The notes: a model not told the origin generated them from the sequence alone. 13,043 nt of DNA from Euperipatoides rowelli (GCA_003024985.2 PXIH01S0028950.1), one strand, 5' to 3'. Positions 1 to 8,960 are shown, counted from the stretch's first letter. Numbers and translations: made by a program.

Positions 1-619
1 ATGTTTGAAAAAACAAAAATAAAACCCATATTTTTTTCTATAGAATTAGAATCGTTATTTGTTTATTCAATTTAGCACATTCAATTATTTTATCTCTAAA
101 ATTAATTGTTGTTATTCGTATTGATTCTATGGTTTTAATAAATACTTTTTATATTTAAAATTTCTATTTCTATGATGTAGAAAAAAAGTATGGTGATATT
201 CTAATTAAAAAAAAGTTTATTTAAAAAAATTAATAAAAACTGATATTAAATTGACATGGACAAATAGTAATAATTGCTAATTCTTTTTTTTTAATTAATG
301 CTAATTCTAATTGTTTAGGTTTTTTTTAATGAAGTTGCCGATAAACATTTAAAAAATAAGAATAGTAATGATTATCAAATTGTGCTTACTGCTTAAAAAA
401 ATTTATTAAATTGACTTTTATGTATTGACATCATCTCTCTTCTACTACACTGTATCTACACCACAGTGATATTTGCCACTTGCTAGGAGTAAATTGTTGT
501 ATTTTGAGATGGCCTGAAGGATACAGTATTTTCACTTGTCCTGTTTTATTCAATAAGAAAATAAATCACTTAACGTAATTACGTTTAATACCATTTGTTC
601 GAAAACTATTTATCTGAAG
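1..619. other. AT-rich non-coding stretch
   Basis: No convincing reading frame, splice-site pair or RNA gene is visible here. The sequence is dominated by A and T runs. The one distinct structure is a perfect 14-base palindrome, AACGTAATTACGTT, at 572-585. The right edge is the approximate point where similarity to the LINE protein begins. Confidence 0.6.
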
Positions 620-1785
620 TAAATCCACGAGTAAATCTAATGAATGAGAAAGTTTTATCACAGTTTTTGATGTCAAATTCTAAGGAATAATATTAGTTCT
701 TCTTAATATGGTTTTTATTGTTCAAATGGTGTCCCACAGGTCTCGGTTTTGAGTTGTTTTGTTTTTTCTATTTTGGTTAATGACTTAGCAATTAATTGTG
801 AGGGTCATCTAAAGTTTGTTGATGACCTGACACTATTGTGCTCAGTTGACAAACACTCATTGTTAAGCCACAAAGTGTGTTTGATCAGATTGTTAAGCAA
901 TCTGATATTAAAATGCCCAGTAATCCATCCAAAACGACTTATATGATTCATAGTATTTTAAAGGCTAAGCCAAACCCTTATATTTTGTTTAATAATCAGA
1001 ATTTAACTCAGGTTGATTCTACAAACATTTTAGATGTTATTATTCCGAAGGATTTTAAATGGGATCAACATACTAATTTTATTATCAAAAGGGCCAATAA
1101 GTTATTATTTATTATTTATAAACTTAAAAGACTAGGAGCTCCTNTTAATGTTATGATTCAGACTTATAAATCATTTATCAGGCCAATCCTTGAATACAAT
1201 GCTCCAGGATGGCACTCTTCGCTTATAATAGATCAAAGTAAAGCTTTGGAAACTATTCAGAAAAGGGTTCTTAGAATAGTTTTAAGTGACCAATACTTTA
1301 ATTATGTTTATGCAGTGGAATTCCTTAAGCTTGAGTCGTTAAGTGGTAGAAGAATAGTTTTTTCAATCAAATTTTTCAAAAAAAATTGTATATCTTTTCC
1401 CAATCTTTTGCCTAAAACACAGGGTATTGTTTCTTGGAAAAATCCTAGAAATTCAGGAAAATTGGTCCTTCGAAATTTTAGAACTGAGCGTTTTAGAAAA
1501 TCCCCTATAATGTATGGTACCGTATTAATCTAATGAATGATATTTATTGCCCTTAAATTATTTTATATAAAGTTCTTTGTCATTGCCTCTTGTTAATATT
1601 GTTTTGTAGAAATTTATTTGTGTAAATAGTTTATTTCCTATTTGTAAATAGCATGTTATTAGTAATAACTAATCAATTCATCATTTTGTAAATAGGCCTA
1701 TATTCTTTTGGGCTAAGGTCTATGTTAAATTTTTGTACCTTTGTATTTTTATACATTATTTTGAAATAAACATAATAATAATAAC
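620..1785 (+). mobile_element. 5'-truncated CR1/L2-like LINE, reverse transcriptase C-terminal half
   Basis: This is the 3' end of a non-LTR retrotransposon that copies itself by target-primed reverse transcription. The frame open at 728 reads GVPQVSVLSCFVFSILVND, matching the conserved GVPQGSVLSPxLFxIxxND block. The active-site motif FVDD follows at 815-826. Near 880 the frame shifts, and 877-1533 continues through NPSKT, the LDVIIPKDFKWDQH segment, the RANKLLFIIYKLKRL helix, FIRPILEYNAPGWHSS and a terminal RTERFRKSPIMYG before a stop at 1531-1533. That end looks like the natural ORF end. A 3' UTR of about 250 bases follows, with AATAAA at 1765-1770 and an (ATA)n tail at 1772-1784, typical of CR1/L2/Jockey-type elements. 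The endonuclease and most of the RT are absent. In-frame stops before 728 and the frameshift make it inactive. Residues of the GSVLSP motif are substituted. One N lies at 1144. The exact clade is uncertain. Confidence 0.88.
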
Positions 1786-1935
1786 TACGTTCTATTTTCT
1801 TACAGAGATTTGTTGACACCTCTCATTTTTTTTGTCACGCAATTGTGCTGAAATGATTTGTTAATTTAAAAAAAAAAGTTAATTTAAATGTAAAAGGAAT
1901 GTCAAAATAGGAAAAACCATAACCCTAAGAGGAAG

Positions 1936-2344
1936 TTAATAAGGTATAATCAGTTTTTGTAATTGGTCAGTCAAAAGTTGTTCACTTAAAAAAAAATCAT
2001 GTAGCTTATCAACTGATCTGAACCAGCTGCCTGTTTTCTTATCGGTGGACTTGATGTTAAAGTGAGATTTACATGCGGTGAACAGATGTGATGGTTTATA
2101 ATTAAATAAAGTTTGATATATTCCTGGTTTCAAATGATGAATCCATTAATGTTCTATGTCTAAAAATCATAACAAAACATATGCTTTCAAAGTGATCCGG
2201 AAAAGGGTGAAACAAAACCAGTTAGCTTAATTTTTAATATCCATGCATTCAGTAATGTTTTGGCCTTTGGGAAATGAAACAAAATACTAATACGCCAGTA
2301 CTTGAACTAACATTTGTACAGTTAAAGACACAACAGCATAACAT
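1936..2344 (-). pseudogene. Broken THAP zinc-finger domain coding sequence
   Basis: THAP is a C2CH zinc-binding DNA-binding domain found in P-element-type transposases and many host proteins. On the minus strand an ATG at 2344-2342 opens MLCCCVFNCTN, giving the expected Cys-x4-Cys (third Cys of the triplet region to Cys9). The frame then shifts. FHFPKAKTLLNAWILKIK, at about 2279-2220, matches the FHxFPKxxxLRxxWIxxIKR core, with Trp at 2243-2241. A third frame reads PDHFESICF at 2200-2177, matching CSDHFExxCF, but the zinc-binding Cys is Phe and the next Ser is Pro. After another shift MKPGIYQTLFNYKP at 2133 onward aligns with the closing LKPxAVPTxF motif. An open tail with no recognised domain runs to 1936. 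At least three frame changes plus the lost Cys make it non-functional. Whether it comes from a DNA transposon or a host THAP gene cannot be told. Confidence 0.72.
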
Positions 2345-3120
2345 TTTGATGCTTATCTTCCACTGGGTGATATCATACATCTAGCAACGATATTTCTTTA
2401 CGCCAATGACTTCAGATACATCAGAATACAGTTATACAGCCATTATTGAAAACATTACAATAATGTCTGGGTATCCAACTTACCATTGCCTTTACTCACA
2501 AAATTCACCGTTGACGGCCGTGATAATTGGTTAATGATGGGCTGACGGGAGTTGCATCAAAATATCAATCGATAAAAAAAAGTATATTGCACCTCTTGAT
2601 TATCATACAGTTGGTTTATCATACATGATAATCATACATAGTGATACTTGATTATCATACATAGTGGATTTCAGATGTTGGAGTTTGGGTTAAGCTTAGG
2701 AGTCTAAATTAAAAAAGGCAACTTGGCCAAATGTCATTTTAGAGGAAAGGGTAAGGGTAAGTTGATAACCAGACGTTAGTAAAGATTACTGTTTAAAGGT
2801 GGAGGCGCTATACAATGGACTATGATAAATGCTAAAAACATTTTTAACAAATGGAATCATTTTTTTAGTCATTATCTTTCAAAATAAATGATAAATAAAA
2901 AATGTTTAAAAACATTACATGTTACCTTTGAATGTCTTTAAATCGAAAATATTAGCCGAAACTATTAAAAATTTGAAGAGATTTTTTCAAATCTCTAAAA
3001 TATATGAAAGATTGTAGTGGTGATTAATGTCTAGCAAATTTATGAAATATTCACTTTGAACTGCAAGCCTGCTTAGAAATGACTATATATCTTGAATAAA
3101 TGTTATAAAGATACTGTATA
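2345..3120. other. Non-coding stretch with short repeats
   Basis: No supported gene. It contains the upstream flank of the minus-strand THAP relic, including a good minus-strand splice donor (exon end at 2484, GGCAATG then GTAAGT). It also holds a segment at 2524-2563 that recurs near 3945, and short ATCATACA repeats at 2594-2668. The remainder is AT-rich. Confidence 0.5.
2594..2668. repeat. Four short degenerate ATCATACA repeats
   Basis: ATCATACA occurs four times in 75 bases. The first and last copies sit in the longer shared word CTTGATTATCATACA, starting at about 2595 and 2647, and two copies are followed by TAGTG. This looks like local slippage or duplication and not a recognised element. 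Confidence 0.6.
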
Positions 3121-3180
3121 GTGTATATATGGCCAGTGGTAGCCATTGTTAGATTTGACCGATTGAATTATTCATTTTTT

Positions 3181-3240
3181 TCAGTGGTTAGAGCTCTGTT
3201 TTTAAGACAAAAGGTGGTGGGGGTCAGATCCCAGGAAAGT
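3181..3240 (+). mobile_element. tRNA-like SINE head (relic)
   Basis: TCAGTGGTTAGAGCTCTG at 3181-3198 closely resembles the D-arm and A box of a tRNA gene (internal RNA polymerase III promoter). GGGTCAGATCCC at 3221-3232 lies at the right distance for a degenerate B box (GGTTCGANTCC). Everything outside these blocks departs from a tRNA, so this is best read as the tRNA-derived head of an old SINE in the intron just upstream of the WD40 exon. The body and the 3' end are not recognisable. Confidence 0.45.
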
Positions 3241-3407
3241 GAAAATCTGATATTCATTTTCTTATCCGTCTTTTGTATTCACAATGGGTGGGTTTTTTTT
3301 TTATTCAAGCGTCAAATGTGTGAAAGAAGGGAATGTGATTATTGTGTAATGTGTATGTTTATTTGCAAACATCTTGATTTGGAATCAAATTTTTTTTTTA
3401 TTTCTAG

Positions 3408-3506
3408 ACATGTCTCCAAAATTCATAAACTACATCGCACAAAGATACGAACAGTTAGCGTGCACCCTGTAAAGAAAGATTATATTCTTACAGCTTCAGA
3501 TGATAG
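3408..3506 (+). CDS. Internal exon encoding part of a WD40 repeat
   Basis: This 99-base exon follows a long pyrimidine tract and TTTCTAG acceptor ending at 3407, and is followed by the donor GTAAG at 3507. It starts with the last base of a split codon and ends with two bases of the next (AG|N), so it is phase-symmetric. It encodes 32 complete codons, with HKLHRTKIRTVSVHP followed by DYILTASDD. That is the first half of a WD40 blade: the conserved His, the V-x-V-x-P strand and the tAS-x-D strand, with the expected 'xVxIWD' half belonging to the next exon. WD40 propellers are protein-interaction platforms. The wording (KKI..V..HP....L.TASxD) is closest in my recollection to the DDB2/WDR76/CMR1 group, but 33 residues are not enough for a firm assignment. 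No neighbouring exon of this gene is recognisable in the window, so the adjacent introns are large: at least 9 kb downstream if the gene is intact. Confidence 0.7.
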
Positions 3507-3511
3507 GTAAG

Positions 3512-3991
3512 AAAAATTTATAACTAATTTTATTATAACTTGCAAAAAAAATTTAATATAAACAACCATACAAGTTATATGATTTCAGTAACTGTATATT
3601 TGATTTGAAAATATATATGGTACTGTATACAGTATATATTATACAGTATATATACAGTATTGCAAATGCTAATTTTTCATTTATTATTTGTAATGTATTG
3701 TATTGATTCACTCGTTTAAGCGATTAGCTGAGTTTTCTTCTCTTATTGTTTACCTTCTAAACACAATGCTAACGGTTTGCCATTACATATAGTTGGTGTC
3801 GTGTGAATAACTTGAACAATTATGGGATGGTAAATAATGTGACAAACACTTGACCCCTTAATTTTTTTTAAAAAAAAAGGCATGACATTATTCAAAAGTG
3901 TATGCCAAGAAAACATTTCTGAAGGACTAGAAAAATGCAGTTGATTGGTTAACAGTTGGGCTGATTTTAAATTTTTGCATCATTTTGTTTT
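3512..3991. other. Intronic AT-rich stretch with TATACAGTA repeats
   Basis: No gene is seen. It contains the palindrome-rich cluster at 3616-3660, a T/A foldback at about 3857-3881, and at 3942-3984 a segment resembling 2521-2566. It lies between the WD40 exon and the EADTR-family relic and is most likely intron. Confidence 0.5.
3616..3660. repeat. Clustered TATACAGTA repeats and palindrome
   Basis: Three near-tandem copies of ATACAGTAT occur. The first lies within TACTGTATACAGTA (3621-3634), a perfect 14-base palindrome. The same word recurs singly at about 9894, 10319 and 12798. Confidence 0.6.
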
Positions 3992-5347
3992 AAACAAGTC
4001 ATGGAGCATTCTCTAACTCTTATGCCATTCTCTCTTGCACAGATTGGTGGATCAATGAATAAAACACTAAAGTAAGTTGATGCACAGGGTAGAACAGTAT
4101 CTGAATTTAGATGAAGAGCATAATATAACTACAGGTCAACCTCACAGATGTGGTTGTATATGATGCAATATTTATGTTGCACACTTTGAAGTTTGTGGAA
4201 ACTTACGGAGCTCTTGCATAAAAATTACTAAAGCACATTAATAGTAGTACACTAGCTAAGGAAATGTATCTGGTATTTGACACAGATGTCAAAGTATAAA
4301 AGATTGTGAACATAAAAGGTGAATAACTGCATCAACTAGCGACATCAAAGTAACAGGTACAGATCAGAAGACATCAAAAAAGGCAGTAATTGAACTTCTG
4401 AATGGGCAGTTTTAAACATCACTTACACCTTTCCTATGCTACAAGTAGAAAAATCAGAAGGTATGCTTTACTTCTGGCTGGCATAATACCCTATCGGAGC
4501 AGAGACTGTGTGTTACAGCAAGAATGGCAATGTTAAAGCAACAGAGATGTCTAATTTTGCATTACATCATCAAGAGGCAGACACAAGGATTATTTGGCAT
4601 ATCCAACATACATCACAAGGTAGTGATCACACAAAGAATATCTGGTTAGGGCTAATGACACTGATGTGTTGGTTCTGTTTCCCATCAAAAGCAATTACTA
4701 AACTCCCAGATTTGGTTTGATTGTGGCTGTCTTCTAACAACAGCAAAAGCATGGTCAATGCAACTTGTAACGCAGAGGATCCCGGACATGGCCACCATGC
4801 TTTTACAGAGTCTAATTTCTCAGCTGTATTTGCAAGATATGGAAAAGGTAAACCCGTTAAAATCATGAAAAAGAAACATGAATTCCAAGAAATTTTGAGA
4901 CAGATCGATAAGTCATTAACTTTAGCCAAAGAAAAGATAGCCAGGTTGTAGAAATTTTTCTGTGCTATGTATGGCCACCCTAGATGCTTTTCTGCGTGTG
5001 AAGTAAGATTCGGTTTATTTATGAAGAAAATAACACCCAAGATCAAGTATAAGGCATTTTCTAAAGTTAAACAGATTGACCTAACAATGCTGCCTCCATC
5101 TGAACCTGCTTTAATCCATAACACTAAATGAAATAATTAGGTGTTGTGGCTGTGGAAACAAGCAGATTATAGAAAACCTATGACACAATCCTACTCAACA
5201 TGAAGGGTACCAGATAAACTGGTACGTTGGTCCAACATCCCAGAAAATTTTGAAACATCACAGAAGAAGACAGTGAAAAGGAAGACAAAGGAAATTTTTT
5301 TGACTGATGGTAGCAGTTCCAGTGAAAATGAAGAGGACAACAAATGA
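3992..5347 (+). pseudogene. Relic of the EADTR/DTDVLVL repetitive protein family (FEN/PIN-like)
   Basis: This is a decayed copy of an uncharacterised protein family that I recognise as repetitive in invertebrate genomes. Segments in order: MEHSLTLMPFSLAQIGGSMN (4001, frame 2); SKLMHRVEQYLNLDEEHN (4071, frame 3); DVVVYDAIFMLHTLK (4147, frame 1); LVFDTD (about 4270); IKDCEHKR (4296, frame 3); HHQEADTR (about 4565-4588, frame 2); VRANDTDVLVLFPIK (4645, frame 1); WFDCG (4713, frame 3). From 4721 it stays in frame 2 through SSNNSKSMVNAT, HAFTESNF, FARYGKGKP, FFCAMYG, LTMLPPSEPALI and VPDKLVRW to a TGA at 5345-5347. Frame-2 stops lie at 4949, 5129, 5138 and 5201. At least seven frame changes rule out function. 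The order D, VFD..K..R, EAD, DTD and GCD resembles the metal-binding plan of FEN1/XPG nucleases (inference); the GCD position here reads ESN. The 5' part of the family is missing or unrecognisable. The C-terminal tail is Lys-rich, then Ser/Glu-rich. Confidence 0.8.
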
Positions 5348-6955
5348 AATTTATTTAACGCTTCTCACCGAACTTAGTTTTTATTTTACAAATTGTAATT
5401 TTTTGCTGAAGATTTTAAAAACATTTGTTAAAAATAATTCTACCTAATAAATTATCTTTTTTAATATTTCATCATACTCATCCTGTTTGAAATTTTTAAA
5501 AAGAACATTTGAACATGTTCAACTATGAAAAGTACAGTTTAATATGTTCAAAATGATATGTGCATCAGACTGATAAATATTTAGGTTGCTTACTTTTGAA
5601 ATGAAAATCCTATCTGATAAACTGTAAAATCATACAATCCTGAGAAAATGGAAGTAAAATGAAATAGCCCTCATAATTTCAAAATGATTGGGTTATTCTC
5701 ATAAAAAAATCCAACTTTTTTTTGTTCTAGGGTATTCTTACAAAAGTAGTATAGTTTTTGAGTAAGTCATGACTCATGACTAAACGTCACAATCAATGTG
5801 AACACTGATTTTATACTGTACGTTCAAATGAAATTATCCCAAAAATTAATGTAGTTAACAATAAATGTGTAATTACAAAAAGTATTTATCATTAAATTTT
5901 TAACATTTCAGAAAAAAAATTCATCTCTGTAGCATAAACGGGTGACAAGTTATGCACATTTAAATATAGCAACTAAATAATAGTGTGGCAGCCATGTTGA
6001 TGACATCATCATACAATCCCTTCTGCCCATCCCCCTCCACCACCACTGGAATTTTTTAAGGCTCACTTTTCTGAGACATTTTTTCATCATGTAAACAAAA
6101 AATATTCACAAAACTTTTGCACGCTCTGTGGCAAATAAATCCTTTCTATTTATTTTATTTAATTTGTTATAGAAAAACAAGCAATTTTTTTTATCACATA
6201 GTACATTTAAAAATGCACCTTAGTTGTAGTGTAGATAAATGTCTTTTTTTCTTTATTAGGAAATAAATAGTGAAATTATTGGCTATTATTTTCTCTCCTG
6301 AATCCAAGTTCACAATTTATCTGTGTATAATTTTATTCATTTCTAAGCTGAAATCACACTACTAATCTGCCAGAATGCCATGCTGTAAATGGTTAGGTTT
6401 ATAAGACATACAATCTAAATTAGGGATCAAGCTCTGTATAGAATCAAATTGACTCTGTGACATTTATATTTGATAGTTAGCTAGTTCCCTGTAGAATTCT
6501 GATTAAATGTGACAGTTTTTAATCTCATCTGAAGCCTATTTGTTCCTAAAATTGATGAGTTTATTATTTTTTCTCATAATCAGTAGAAATGATTTCATTA
6601 TATTATTGTTGTTTTTTAATTTTTAATATTCATTACATAAATTCCTCACAATATATCCAGAAATAGGCTTTGTTAAAGATCTATAGACCTATTTTTAATT
6701 TAAAAAAATATATTATTAGTTTTTATAATACCGGTAAGTACTGGTTTTTATTTTTTTATATTTTGCAAGTACCCACATTCTAAAAATTCAGTTTGGGCCT
6801 GATAATAGGTGGTAGCAGTTAACACCCACACAAACTCACTATAGAGACCCAAAACTGTGATGTTTTCAATTGTGCAGTTTTATATTACACTTACTAAGTT
6901 TACCAATTGTACAACAATACTATGGAAGGAATCTTCTTTTCCCTCTCTAACACAG
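5348..6955. other. Long AT-rich stretch without a supported gene
   Basis: The first part may be the 3' flank of the EADTR-family relic (AATAAA at about 5445). Short features seen are the palindrome TTGAACATGTTCAA at 5509-5522, a TGACTCA word inside AGTCATGACTCATGAC near 5765-5780, and a 12-base word ATCATACAATCC present at both 5629 and 6008. No reading frame with protein-like content was found on either strand. Confidence 0.5.
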
Positions 6956-6975
6956 CAACAATGCCAATGTTTGAG
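6956..6975 (+). other. Candidate micro-exon or first coding exon end
   Basis: A strong pyrimidine tract and CACAG acceptor end at 6955, and a perfect GAG|GTAAGT donor follows 6975. Between them lie 20 bases containing ATGCCAATGTTTGAG, with A at -3 of the ATG, so the segment could end a first coding exon (MPMFE, phase 0) or be a micro-exon. A longer exon from the GTGCAG acceptor at about 6884 is also open in one frame. No protein family can be named, and no partner exon is proven. Confidence 0.3.
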
Positions 6976-6981
6976 GTAAGT

Positions 6982-7404
6982 ATATGCAAATTTTCATGGG
7001 TGAATATTAGCTACTAAATATTTCTTACAGTATCATCACCATATTATGATAGTTATTTTATCATATTTATGTTGGTTGGTTGGTTTGTTAACTATAGAAA
7101 TAAGATTTATATAATTCTTAAGCTAGGTTTAAAGATACATTCAAGAGCTTTATCCATAAGCAGGGCTCTGACAGAGGGTGGGGTTGGATGGGGCTGTAGT
7201 CCCAGGGAAGGGGGGGGGAACATGTATGAAGAAACTCCATAAAAAACTACATAGTTATGAGTATGACCAGGGATATTGAGAGGGGTGGGGCATAGGCCTG
7301 GACAAACCTCAATACAACCAAAAAAAAAAAAAACCTATCAAAAGGAGAAGCTTATCAAAAATCTGTAAGGGCAACGCCTAGATTTCAAGTCCCAGGGCCC
7401 CAAT
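6982..7404. other. Intergenic or intronic stretch with a G-rich island
   Basis: It contains a short (GGTT)n run at 7071-7086, a G-rich island at 7173-7218 (five runs of three or more G, one of nine), and an A run at 7321-7333. GTCCCAGGG occurs twice, near 7199 and 7389. No gene is seen. Confidence 0.5.
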
Positions 7405-7581
7405 TGGGATGTGGTGGCCTCGATTATAAGATACCAGGCGGAGAGACCAACAAAGAGCCAAGTTACAATTATATCTAGTTAGTTTATTGATAACTATACA
7501 CAATAGATTAATTAGTACTCTTGATATATTGACACATATACAAACCACAGTTGGTTAAGCATACTAGTCAAATGCCTAACA
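7405..7581 (-). mobile_element. Possible LTR of a retrotransposon
   Basis: Read on the minus strand this 177-base segment begins TGTTAGGCATTTG and ends CACATCCCA, fitting the TG...CA rule. It has AATAAA about 90 bases before its end, followed by a T/C-rich stretch (GGTCTCTCCGCC) like an LTR R-U5 region. The following minus-strand sequence, ATTGGGGCCCTGGGAC, starts like a tRNA primer site. Against it: no second LTR, no coding internal region and no target duplication were found. The boundaries are tentative. Confidence 0.28.
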
Positions 7582-7814
7582 CAGCAACAGATAACTACAT
7601 TAAATAGTTTAGGTAATTAATCATATTAGACTAACTAGAGTATAGACTGTGCATCATTTCAAATTAGTTACATGTATATGCAATACATCATTATTTGACA
7701 TCACCATTAGTGGTCAATAAACATGGTACTTGTTTTAAGTTGGGGTAAATCATTATGCTGTATGTAATTCTTATTGAAACTGCAATATTTCCAATATACA
7801 AATAGTCATTGATT
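7582..7814. other. AT-rich spacer
   Basis: No coding potential or structured element recognised. It separates the LTR-like segment from the second LINE relic. Confidence 0.5.
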
Positions 7815-8640
7815 TAGTTCTTTAACAAAATCTTGTCTTGAGTGAAATATTCTGTCAAAGTAAAGTGCCTTTTGGAATATTATTTGCATGGTTTATTGTG
7901 AAAATTTTATTAAACCATGAAATTGCAGCCAAATATCATGATGTCTTTAATAGAAATTTGTCGGCGCAAAAGTCTGCCTCAGGATTGATGAATTTTATGT
8001 TCAAATTAGAGGTTTGCCATTTAGAAAAGTTCTTGTTGAGAGATTTGGTTTTAGGATAGAGTCTAACTGCATGCTTTGTATGAATGAGGAAGATCTGGAT
8101 CACTTTTTCTTTGTTTGCCCTCAGTTGAATGTGTTTTTAAGGAAGATGGGGAATTTCTGGGGAGTGATCTAAATAGTTTCTGAGCATATAAAAAGGATAC
8201 CTGCCATTATAAAATTTACATTGGTTGCTTTGTTTTGCATTTGGAAAATGAGAAACAGTTTTTTTTTTATTTGGCAAGATCACAGCCATTAATTGGGATT
8301 TTGCAAAGAGCGATCTTGTCTTGTTGTATCAATTCGATAAGAAATATACCAAGTTAGAAATTTTTAATTGGAATAATAAATATTTTAATAGGGATCTGCT
8401 TTTTTCTTCTTGTGATTTTTGATGTTTTGACTGAATGGTCTAGATAGTTTTGCTCTTAAAGGGCAGGTGGATCATTTTTCATTCTTTGTTTTGTATCTGT
8501 CTGATAAGATTCTGGGGAAGGGGTTTTGGGTGGGGTCTTTTTTCCCCGCAGATGCTATCCTGACTGCTTAATGAAATTAATGTTTTATTTTTTCTTTGAT
8601 TGTATTTATTGTTCTATTTTGTTAATAAATTATATTCTGG
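7815..8640 (+). mobile_element. 3' end of an L1/Tx1-like LINE with zf-RVT domain
   Basis: This is a relic of the ORF2 C-terminus of a second non-LTR retrotransposon. An upstream frame (7838-8000) reads QSKVPFGILFAWFIVKILLN and HDVFNRNLS. The frame then shifts, and from 8005 it reads IRGLPFRKVLVERFGFR, followed by CMLC (8068-8079), EEDLDHFFFVC and ending CP. This gives Cys-x2-Cys-x7-His-x4-Cys, the zinc knuckle of the zf-RVT domain, with His at 8101-8103 and the last Cys at 8116-8118. After a stop at 8170 the same frame gives ALFCIWKMRNSFF, matching the IWKxRN helix that closes zf-RVT. Further frames continue to a probable ORF end at 8420-8422 (LLFSSCDF). A 3' UTR with TTAATAAATTATATT near 8620 follows. 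The RT itself is missing. It differs from the 620-1785 LINE in lacking the CR1-type tail, so two LINE lineages are present. Confidence 0.8.
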
Positions 8641-8960
8641 TGGGGAAGTGCCATCAGAAAGCAATATTTTTTTTTTATTAAACCTGGATTTGAAATGAAA
8701 AGTCTATAATAAATATTGTGTATTTGTATCCTCCCATATTTAAAATTCTTAACCAATGAAAACAGTAAATCAACTGCCACATGACATGAATAATTTTCTT
8801 AATTACAGTATGTTAATCTAATATTTGAATAGTGTTGATGAAATGAAATATTCAATTTTTTTTAAATTTTTAATGACTAGCGCAAGAAGCAACCAAGTGT
8901 CTATAAATAAGTTTTAAAAAATGTATCTCAGGCTATTATGGAGTAATTTGAGCTTCAAGT
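8641..8960. other. AT-rich spacer
   Basis: No gene recognised. Near its end, ATGTATCTCAG at 8930 could serve as a splice acceptor but leads into frames with early stops. Confidence 0.45.

Noticed and set aside
3121-3407. Upstream part of the long plus-strand open frame running into the WD40 exon
   Set aside because: It is translated SINE-like and T-rich intron sequence. The protein-like part begins only after the TTTCTAG acceptor at 3407.
4627-5124. 165-codon open frame on the minus strand
   Set aside because: It is antisense to the EADTR-family relic, whose plus-strand motifs are clear. The minus translation shows no domain.
5629-6019. 12-base direct repeat ATCATACAATCC at 5629 and 6008 as a target-site duplication
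   Set aside because: The sequence between has no inverted ends, tail or coding content, so a 380-bp insertion is not supported.
7161-7310. CAGGG start at 7161 as a hAT transposon end
   Set aside because: No inverted partner ending in CCCTG and no 8-bp duplication were found downstream.
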